10,662 nt of DNA from Streptosporangiaceae bacterium (GTDB lineage: Bacteria; Actinomycetota; Actinomycetes; Streptosporangiales; Streptosporangiaceae). Position 1 is the stretch's first letter. The number at the start of each line of letters is the position of its first letter. The notes below the pieces were generated by a model, which did no database searches, was not told the origin of the DNA, and saw only the letters and a list, made by a program, of their open reading frames with translations. Below, in pieces: positions 6,901 through 10,662 of the stretch. Both the position numbers and the translations under genes were made by a program. Where the stretch lies: positions 1-10,662 of the forward strand of contig JASIJN010000301.1 of assembly GCA_030050125.1 (NCBI GenBank). Direction: 5' to 3'.

Positions 6901-9060
6901 GTTGGCGAGATCCTGGGTGCGCATGCCGATGCCGTTGTCCCGGCAGTCCAGGTAAGGGCGCTGGTCCTCGTCGATTCCCTGCTCGAAGCCGATGAGTCCG
7001 CGCCAGGACAGGGAAATCCCCTTCGTCCGCTGCAGGAACTCCGTCCTGGCCTGACGATAGCGGCACGCATCAAGGGCGTTCTGGTACATTTCGCGGATCG
7101 CGAGCGTCTTGTCGCCGTAGAGCTGCTCGCCCATCAGCAGCTCCTGGATCCGGTCCTCGGCCAGACGGAACCGGACCCCGGCGGAGGTGTAGGCGGCGCG
7201 CCCGGCAACCTGTTCCGCCTCGACCCGGTCGGCACTGACCTGGACCGGCGCCCTCTGCAGCGGCGCGAGGTCGGTCTCCGAGTCGGCCAGACGATGGGCA
7301 TCCCCGAGCAAGTCATCCAGGGCGAGCACGTGTCGCCGGAGGGCCACCTCCGCGGCCGGATGGCGGCACGAGGCGCGCAGGACCCGTACCGGGCCACGCC
7401 GCTCCCAGTGCGCGGTCGCCGCCATGGAGCGCAGATCGTCGGGCAGCACCGGGTCGCTGATACCGAGGTGATCGCCGATGACCTCGGGCAGGCGCCGGAC
7501 GTCGATCGCCAGGTAACCGGCTATGGCCAGCATGTATCCGACCAGGCGTTCCCGTATGTCTTGCTCGGCCGGGGTGAGGTCAGCCACCGGCTGCCGGTTG
7601 ACGAGCGCGTCCGGCCGGTCGGTCCGCGCCAGGAACCCTGGGTCGGTGCCGATGCAGCGGGTCAGTTCGCTCAGCCTGCACCCGGCAAAAATCTCACCGG
7701 CGAGCCCGCCCTCTTGCGGGACGGACCCGAGCAGGGCCTCGAATTCCTCGGGGGCGTAGGACTCGGGACGGCGGACGAGCCAGCGGTGGAACAGCCACCA
7801 GCCAATTTGCTGCGCGGACTGGGCCGAACCGTTCCTCGCCCGGCGCAGCAGCTTGGGATAGCCGCTGGCAAACCGCTCGAAACTGGCCCGGTCGGCCGAT
7901 GGCTTCGCCGACTCGGACGGATCGCCGGGCGATACTGACCGGTATCGTGCCGCGAGAACGGCCCAGTGCGTTTCGTAAATCAATGGCGTGGTGACCAGCA
8001 GCGCCGCCTCGGCCGGCCACAACTTTGGCAGCTCGGGTGGCGGCGCCGTCTCGCGCCGGGCATCGGGCTCATCCGGTCGGGACCCGCCGCGGTCCGTCAG
8101 CAGGAAGCCCACCCGCTCGGTCATGCGCCAGGCGAAGGCGGTTTCCCGCCACGGATCGTCCGCGGTCGTCCACAGTGCCTCTTGCCGCAGGCCCGCGAGG
8201 TGCTCGACGAGCAGGCCCGTCAGCGCGTGAATCTCGTCGAAGGCGGGCCCGCCCGCGGCGCACTTCCACGCCGGATTGTCGGCGGTGAGGCGTGACCACG
8301 ACTCACGCTCCGCAGTCCCGCGCCCGGGCGGGAGAACGGCGAAATCACGCCCCGAGCCGGACCAGACCCGGATCTCCTGAGCGGGCTTGCCGTATTCCTC
8401 GGCTATGTTCCGCATGGCCACGTCGAGCGCGACCTGCAGGTCGGGCAGGGAACTCGGCCCCTGAGGATCGGCCGCGACTTGCGCGAACGCCCGGGCGAAC
8501 AGGCTGAAACCCTCATCGCCCGCCACGTACCTCGCCACCCCGCCGGGCGGGCACGCGAAGACGTACGCGACGTTGCGCCGCGCGGCGGCCAGTACCTTGG
8601 CCTCGGGCCAGCCCTGCTGCGCGAACCCGCCCATCACGTGCTCATCGAAGCCCTCGCGGCACGCGTCGATCAGGAACACCACGGTGGCGGCGGGCGTGTC
8701 CTCGACGCGGGGCTCCCAGGAGTCGACCGCGACGAACATCTCGGTCAGCGGGGTCCAGGAAGACAGCGCGTCCGACGGAATGAGGTAGTCGACGCCTTGC
8801 GTGTGGCTGCCGTGGCCGCTGATGAAGATCAGCAGGGTGTCTCCCCGCTTGCCACCGTCGATGAACTCCCGGACTCGGGTGAGAAGCTGGGGTTTCGTCA
8901 CTCTCCCGTCGGCGGACCCGGCACCGGGCTCGAGCACGTAGCCGCGCGACTCCAGAGCCGCGCCGACGTCGCTCAGCCCGGCGAGCACGAACGGCAGCCC
9001 GCGGGCAGACCGATCGTCGTACTCGGCGATGCCGATGAGCAGCGCCCGGAACCGGCCCAT
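3946..9060 (-). CDS. Caspase / Hsp90-like ATPase / winged-HTH repeat protein (1704 aa)
   Basis: A giant multidomain protein. In order: a caspase-type (peptidase C14) protease, about 1-245, with H83 in SGHG and C134 in DACRE; a mostly helical domain, about 255-615, with WWLFHRWL at 421-428, resembling the inactive-HD linker seen in such proteins; an Hsp90-type ATPase with a middle-domain-like part, about 632-1010; and ten ~65-residue repeats, 1065-1704. There are no signal peptide or membrane segments, so it is cytosolic. This architecture belongs to the bacterial conflict systems with caspase, HSP90 and wHTH modules reported computationally. My inference is that the repeats sense, the Hsp90 module switches on ATP, and the protease acts on self proteins to arrest or kill the cell. 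The ATG at 9060 starts directly on the first caspase strand (FRALLIGI) and lies two bases past the stop of the upstream Pepco-like gene, so it is probably translationally coupled. The frame is intact throughout. The domain identities are firm; the function is not demonstrated. Confidence 0.92.
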   Translation of the reverse strand: MGRFRALLIGIAEYDDRSARGLPFVLAGLSDVGAALESRGYVLEPGAGSADGRVTKPQLLTRVREFIDGGKRGDTLLIFISGHGSHTQGVDYLIPSDALSSWTPLTEMFVAVDSWEPRVEDTPAATVVFLIDACREGFDEHVMGGFAQQGWPEAKVLAAARRNVAYVFACPPGGVARYVAGDEGFSLFARAFAQVAADPQGPSSLPDLQVALDVAMRNIAEEYGKPAQEIRVWSGSGRDFAVLPPGRGTAERESWSRLTADNPAWKCAAGGPAFDEIHALTGLLVEHLAGLRQEALWTTADDPWRETAFAWRMTERVGFLLTDRGGSRPDEPDARRETAPPPELPKLWPAEAALLVTTPLIYETHWAVLAARYRSVSPGDPSESAKPSADRASFERFASGYPKLLRRARNGSAQSAQQIGWWLFHRWLVRRPESYAPEEFEALLGSVPQEGGLAGEIFAGCRLSELTRCIGTDPGFLARTDRPDALVNRQPVADLTPAEQDIRERLVGYMLAIAGYLAIDVRRLPEVIGDHLGISDPVLPDDLRSMAATAHWERRGPVRVLRASCRHPAAEVALRRHVLALDDLLGDAHRLADSETDLAPLQRAPVQVSADRVEAEQVAGRAAYTSAGVRFRLAEDRIQELLMGEQLYGDKTLAIREMYQNALDACRYRQARTEFLQRTKGISLSWRGLIGFEQGIDEDQRPYLDCRDNGIGMRTQDLANVFAQAGTRFAELPEFLEEQAEWSALSPPIELYPNSRFGIGVLSYFMLAEEITVTTCRLGRDGNPTERLQVSIAGPGSLFRIRSLGPGSEAGTTVRLHLQPDQGDLSCVKVLREILWVAEFETSARDATARLVWPAGELSPHQAAEEEDASDQSPAADNRTKVQDFSGRSHGAPVWWCRDDGMVLTDGITSDTTIFGAVANLTGRLAPTLSVNRRNIIGYRKTDVEILLRRAIPDLVARYWSAVTFDWLRRLADEWPDIADIIIRSAIESGQTLDIEGVIVDLRATGFCRLDSALLGQRGSANFPDWLAAWRATACGLDGDASSQSDPERRATPALPSDTTVMSRDLDGTAPWLEPAEPVLVGHVVRAAVRLHRAPAQVAERLALLGFAVPDVSALPAEIGPDDVALISRDMDPGRGPWLDLVAQVPLVRIVERAARFHWAPTLVAERLALLGFVVPDVSALPADVGPGDVSLLNEVKPEAAEPIVLGDLVRAGARLRRTPADVAERLTVLGFVVPDVSALPADVGPDDVTLISGDLDGKGPWLEAAEPVRLGHVVSAAAKLRRAPADVAKRLTVLGFVVPDVSAFPAEVGPDDVTLISGDLNGNGPWLDPAEPVRLGHVVTAAAKLRRAPADVAERLGVLGFAVPDVSALPAEIGTRDAELISDDLDGTAPWLDQAKPVRLGHVVRAAAQLRRPPGEVAERLTLLGFAVPAVSALAGKDGDDDADLISEDLEGGEPWLDQAEPVPLGHVVRAAAQLRRAPADVAERLRVLGFVVPDVSAFPAEVGPDDVTLISVDLDGEDPWLDPAEPVRLGHVVRAAARRRRGPARVAGRLAALGFHVPDVSALPAELGPDDVTLISAEMDGEDPWLDPAEPVRLSHVVRAAAQLRRRPAQVAERLTALGFDVPDVSALPPEIGGEDVLLISRDLDGESPWLDPAAPVPLSHVIRAALRLRQTPAQAARQLTAFGFLPPSISEILPRFRPGGP
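3949..5868 (-). repeat. Tandem array of ten ~195-bp coding repeats (winged-HTH-like modules)
   Basis: Residues 1065-1704 are ten head-to-tail modules: R1 5868-5674, R2 5673-5476, R3 5475-5299, R4 5298-5104, R5 5103-4909, R6 4908-4714, R7 4713-4519, R8 4518-4324, R9 4323-4129, R10 4128-3949. Each opens with DLDGxxPWLDPAEPV, continues with a helix LGHVVRAAAQLRR, a second helix ADVAERLTALGF, then VPDVSALPAEIG and PDDVTLIS. The two helices with a short turn fit a helix-turn-helix and the DLDG/PWL hairpin fits a wing, as in the HSP90-associated winged-HTH family. Eight of the ten modules are exactly 65 residues. Seven TGATCA sites (4134, 4329, 4524, 4719, 4914, 5109, 5304) fall exactly 195 bp apart. 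R4 and R5 share AAAKLRRAPADVA and look like the newest duplicates. R2 has one extra residue and R10 ends in a divergent Pro/Arg tail. Confidence 0.9.
5299..5475 (-). repeat. Shortened third module of the repeat array
   Basis: Module R3 (residues 1196-1254) is 59 residues long and lacks the DLDGxxPWL opening, having VKPEAAEPIVLG in its place; the preceding module also ends SLLNE where others have TLIS. The 195-bp TGATCA register breaks here. The helices RLRRTPADVAERLTVLGF are intact, so only the wing-like hairpin is lost. Confidence 0.8.
6031..7167 (-). other. Hsp90-like GHKL ATPase with middle-domain segment, residues 632-1010
   Basis: The N box is IREMYQNALDACRYR (655-669), matching Hsp90 with catalytic E657 and Mg-binding N661. 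The ATP-binding DNGIGM has D708. The lid hinge is SRFGIGVLSYFMLAEE (755-770), equivalent to the Hsp90 QFGVGFYS segment. GTTV lies at 811-814. Further on, LSVNRRNI (929-936) lines up with the Hsp90 middle-domain loop LPLNVSRE, whose Arg contacts the ATP gamma-phosphate; R933 or R934 would be the equivalent. All hydrolysis residues appear present, so this is probably an active ATPase and not a dead pseudo-domain. Confidence 0.85.
8326..9060 (-). other. Caspase (C14) protease domain, residues 1-245
   Basis: The fold order is readable: strand 1 ALLIGIAEYDD (6-16); a helix GLSDVGAALESRGY (28-41); strand LLIFISGHG (76-84) carrying catalytic H83; YLIPSDA (92-98); strand VVFLIDACREG (127-137) carrying catalytic C134; then the AYVFACPPGGVARY strand and turn (165-178) and a GFSLFARAFAQV helix (184-195), as in metacaspase/EACC1-associated caspases. 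Both catalytic residues are present, so an active cysteine protease is expected. The P1 preference cannot be read with confidence. Confidence 0.88.
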
Positions 9061-9062
9061 GC

Positions 9063-9392
9063 TCAGTCCCGCCGGAACACCAGCGTAATGCCTCCCGTGG
9101 CGCCGACCTGCGCCGTGCCGATCAGCTGGATCCCCCCGGACGCCGAGACCTCGAGACCAACCTGCGCCTCACACAACCGGACCGGCCCCGGCACGTCGGC
9201 GACGTCATCGAACAGCGAACGCACCGCCTCCACGGTGGCCCGGATGCTGGCGCGCAATGCCTTCACCGGGATCTCCCGCACGACCACATCGGCATCGCGG
9301 CGGAAGAAGCCCCCCATGGTGTCGGCGTCCTCCGGATCGTCTGCTGTCACGAGGAATGGAAGAGTCGGTCCCAGATCTCCACCCTCCGACAC
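9063..9392 (-). CDS. Pepco-like (peptidase-co-occurring) small protein, 109 aa
   Basis: A small cytosolic protein encoded just before the caspase gene (two bases between stop and next ATG), so the pair forms an operon. It begins LPFLVTADDPED, continues through a basic segment VVREIPVKALRASI and a helix RATVEAVRSLFDDVAD (about 51-66), and ends in a beta-rich half containing RLCEAQVGLEVSASGG and IQLIGTAQVGATGGITLVF. That ending is characteristic of the Pepco/trypsin-co-occurring small-protein group, known only from genome context next to proteases in bacterial conflict systems. It may be an adaptor, inhibitor or sensor of the caspase protein; nothing catalytic is visible. A GTG at 9419 would add nine residues (PGSREGEA-type, not conserved-looking), but the GTG at 9392 has an excellent Shine-Dalgarno sequence and is preferred. 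The family name is recalled from the pattern, not from a search. Confidence 0.8.
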   Translation of the reverse strand: MSEGGDLGPTLPFLVTADDPEDADTMGGFFRRDADVVVREIPVKALRASIRATVEAVRSLFDDVADVPGPVRLCEAQVGLEVSASGGIQLIGTAQVGATGGITLVFRRD

Positions 9393-9397
9393 GGCTT

Positions 9398-9406
9398 CCC
9401 CCTCCC
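9398..9406 (-). promoter_or_regulatory. Ribosome binding site of the Pepco-like gene
   Basis: On the minus strand GGGAGGGGG (9406-9398) contains GGAGG ending 8 bases before the GTG at 9392. It lies downstream of the alternative GTG at 9419, so it decides in favour of the shorter protein. Confidence 0.65.
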
Positions 9407-9434
9407 GGCTCCCCGGCACGCCGCCCGATTAACT

Positions 9435-9462
9435 TCTCGCCCCCTACTACAAAGATGCGAGA
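9435..9462. promoter_or_regulatory. Inverted repeat over the operon promoter
   Basis: TCTCGC (9435-9440) and GCGAGA (9457-9462) are perfect 6-bp inverted arms 16 bases apart. They bracket the putative -10 box and start point of the Pepco-caspase operon, a place where a dimeric repressor would act. Confidence 0.35.
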
Positions 9463-9474
9463 TGTGCGGGTTAA
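9446..9474 (-). promoter_or_regulatory. Putative promoter of the Pepco-caspase operon
   Basis: On the minus strand TTAACC (9474-9469) and TGTAGT (9451-9446) are 17 bp apart and each match the -35/-10 consensus at 4 of 6 positions. The expected transcript start near 9439 leaves a leader of about 47 bases before GTG 9392. Confidence 0.4.
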
Positions 9475-9557
9475 GAAAGGCATGGCACCGGGAACCTGCC
9501 CATATTGCTAATGAGAGAACTTTACACCCGCAGGACGATACATCACCGCGACTGATC

Positions 9558-9586
9558 CATTCGGGAATGCCGGGTGACATGCCCGG
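9558..9586. promoter_or_regulatory. Two adjacent dyads in the divergent region
   Basis: CATTC-GG-GAATG (9558-9569) is followed at once by CCGGG-TGACATG-CCCGG (9570-9586). Two abutting perfect 5-bp inverted repeats midway between divergent genes suggest regulator sites; the second could also fold as a hairpin. Confidence 0.35.
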
Positions 9587-9674
9587 TCCCGGCCAGGGTC
9601 CAGCCCGCCGGGGGCGGCCTCCGTCAGCCCGGGAGATAATTACGGACAGCAGCCCTCCCCACACTCCGGGTTGA

Positions 9675-9716
9675 TGTTATGCGTGAGACGGGGAGCCGTC
9701 GGCTGCACGGGGAGCC
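9675..9716 (+). promoter_or_regulatory. Candidate -10 box and direct repeats ahead of the membrane protein gene
   Basis: TGTTAT (9675-9680) resembles a -10 box and sits in the same GATGTTAT context as the box before the ferritin-like gene. No good -35 is visible. Downstream, ACGGGGAGCC occurs twice (9688-9697 and 9707-9716), 19 bp apart, with an AGCCG-T-CGGCT dyad at 9694-9704 between them. These would lie in the leader of the message. Confidence 0.35.
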
Positions 9717-9737
9717 ACCCGCGGGGGGTGTGGGTCA

Positions 9738-10409
9738 GTGGAACGATGGCTGGGCAAGTGGGCGCCGTTCTCCGGCGTCGTGGCGGGGGTCCTGGTCGCG
9801 GTGTCGGTCTTGGCCAACGGCAGCACGCCGGCCAATGACGCCCGGCCCGGGCAGGTCGTGGCCTTCTACCTGCAGAACGGCGCGATCCAGCAGGCGGTCG
9901 CGATCTGCGGGACGCTCGGCATGGCGTTCTTCGTCTTCTTCGCGGTGGCGCTGGCCCTCCGGACGCGGGCCAGCGGGGCCGGCGGATGGCTGGCCTACGG
10001 CGCCGCCGCTGGCGCGGTGTTCGCCGCGCTGGCGCTGGCGTCGCTGCTGGCCTTCACCTGGATCCTGGCCGACGACATCCGGTTCCTGACGCCGTCGTCC
10101 GCGCAGACGCTGAACGTGCTGACCAACGATTTCTACCTGCCGAGCCTGGCCGGGTTCTTCGTGTTCGGCGTCGTCGGCGGGCTGGCCAGCGCGGTGAGCC
10201 GGGCCCCGGTGCGGTGGATGGGCTGGGTGCTGTTCGCGTTCGGGATCTGCGCGGTCGTCCCGCCGGTCACGTTCTTCGCCGTCCTGGCCGTCTTCCTGTG
10301 GGTGGCGGCCAGCGGCATCTGGCTGGTGGCGCAGGGTCCGCCGGACGTGGCCGAGCGCGAACCGGACGTCCGGCTCGCGCCCAGCTCACTAGGCCAGGGC
10401 CGGGGCTGA
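9738..10409 (+). CDS. Six-helix membrane protein of unknown function
   Basis: A 223-residue integral membrane protein with six hydrophobic segments at about 9-27, 50-74, 84-110, 134-154, 159-174 and 177-198, and a short charged C-terminal tail. I do not recognise a characterised family; the size and layout resemble actinobacterial hypothetical membrane proteins. A conserved-looking polar loop NDARPGQVVAFYLQN (33-47) follows helix 1, and a loop DDIRFLTPSSAQTLNVL (112-128) precedes helix 4. No transporter or enzyme motif is visible. The GTG at 9738 has a G-rich stretch (9723-9728) nine bases upstream. It is divergent from the caspase operon and may share its control region, but a functional tie is not evident. 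Confidence 0.75.
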   Translation: MERWLGKWAPFSGVVAGVLVAVSVLANGSTPANDARPGQVVAFYLQNGAIQQAVAICGTLGMAFFVFFAVALALRTRASGAGGWLAYGAAAGAVFAALALASLLAFTWILADDIRFLTPSSAQTLNVLTNDFYLPSLAGFFVFGVVGGLASAVSRAPVRWMGWVLFAFGICAVVPPVTFFAVLAVFLWVAASGIWLVAQGPPDVAEREPDVRLAPSSLGQGRG

Positions 10410-10422
10410 CCGCAGCCAGCCC
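10403..10422. terminator. Possible terminator hairpin between convergent genes
   Basis: GGGCTG (10403-10408) and CAGCCC (10417-10422) form a 6-bp stem with an 8-base loop, overlapping the stop of the membrane protein gene and lying just before the end of the opposing transporter gene. No T-run follows, as is common in high-GC actinobacteria. Confidence 0.4.
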
Positions 10423-10441
10423 TCCGCGCTCAGCGCCAGGC

Positions 10442-10662
10442 TCACGAGCGGCCACCTCCCGTCGTCGTGGCCACGGTGGAGGCTGACGTCGCGTTCAATA
10501 TGGCTTTTCCGGGTTTGGCGGTGGCTGCGGGATCCTCGGGCCGGCGCCGCCCGGTCCCGGCGGGCAGGGCCAGCATGAGCAGGAAGCTCAGCAGGAACGC
10601 GCCGACCTGGAACCACAGGGTGCGCTGCAGCGACGCCGCGAAGTCGCGTCGCACCGCGCTGC
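10442..10662 (-). CDS. C-terminal end of a probable MFS exporter (partial)
   Basis: The frame is open to the right edge of the window, so only the last 73 residues are visible. They contain the motif RRDFAASLQRTLWF followed by a single hydrophobic helix QVGAFLLSFLLMLALPA, then a Gly/Arg/Pro/Thr-rich cytoplasmic tail. An amphipathic stretch leading into a final helix ending LMLALP is the usual end of 14-helix drug:H+ antiporters (DHA2/EmrB-QacA type). Only one helix supports the call, so another multi-pass transporter is possible. The gene converges on the membrane protein gene, with 32 bases between the stops. Confidence 0.6.
   Translation of the reverse strand, partial: SAVRRDFAASLQRTLWFQVGAFLLSFLLMLALPAGTGRRRPEDPAATAKPGKAILNATSASTVATTTGGGRS

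Larger units (their letters stand above)
9393..9737. other. Gene-free divergent control region
   Basis: These 345 bases separate the Pepco-caspase operon (leftward) from the membrane protein gene (rightward). The operon-proximal half is clearly richer in A and T than the surrounding genes. It holds a candidate promoter for each direction, the dyads at 9435-9462, 9558-9569 and 9570-9586, and a 10-bp direct repeat at 9688-9716. Short open frames here have no family-like sequence or convincing ribosome site. Confidence 0.6.

Noticed and set aside
6391..7938. 515-residue plus-strand open frame
   Set aside because: It lies opposite the helical and Hsp90 domains, whose motifs are clearly read on the minus strand. 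High GC keeps the antisense frame open by chance.
9393..9419. Longer version of the Pepco-like protein starting at GTG 9419
   Set aside because: There is no convincing ribosome site in front of it, whereas GTG 9392 has one at ideal spacing.
9679..10089. 136-residue plus-strand open frame overlapping the membrane protein gene
   Set aside because: Its composition is Arg/Ser/Trp-rich, typical of a shifted frame of a hydrophobic gene; the overlapping frame from 9738 encodes coherent membrane helices.
10389..10616. 75-residue minus-strand frame at the right edge
   Set aside because: It is out of frame with the recognisable transporter end (10442-10662) and has no helix or motif of its own.

Overview
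The window is GC-rich, with strong G/C third-position bias, frequent GTG starts and a GTG-initiated gene with a leaderless-type promoter. Together with the gene families present, this points to a high-GC actinobacterium of the Streptomyces/Streptosporangiales/Frankia kind. I cannot name a genus.

Layout. (1) 52-1316, plus strand: a small OB-fold protein gene overlaps (ATGA) the gene of a cation diffusion facilitator (Zn2+/Cd2+/Co2+-type) transporter. (2) 1401-2507, plus strand: a ferritin-like diiron protein with all six canonical Glu/His ligands, behind its own promoter and a TTACC-N4-GGTAA palindrome. (3) 2567-3913, plus strand: a complete GH1 beta-glucosidase, probably leaderless. (4) 9392-3946, minus strand: a two-gene operon, convergent with the glycosidase. 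Its first gene encodes a 109-residue protein resembling the 'Pepco' (peptidase-co-occurring) family. Two bases later begins a 1704-residue protein with an N-terminal caspase domain, a helical linker domain, an Hsp90-type ATPase with an Hsp90 middle-domain-like segment, and ten tandem ~65-residue repeats resembling the HSP90-associated winged helix-turn-helix. (5) 9393-9737: a gene-free divergent control region with several dyads and a direct repeat. (6) 9738-10409, plus strand: a six-helix membrane protein. (7) 10442-10662, minus strand: the C-terminal end of a probable MFS exporter, cut by the window edge.

The centre of interest is region 4. Its domains are those of the NTP-dependent bacterial conflict/programmed-death systems described computationally in Actinobacteria and other multicellular bacteria. 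I infer that the repeats sense a ligand or partner, the Hsp90-like ATPase acts as the conformational switch, and the caspase is the protease effector; the Pepco protein would be an adaptor or regulator. None of this has been shown for this locus. The repeat array is unusual at DNA level: seven TGATCA sites lie exactly 195 bp apart, and the inner repeats are more alike than the outer ones, suggesting recent duplication or gene conversion. The flanking genes look like ordinary chromosomal metabolism and transport, so the operon is probably an accessory cassette.
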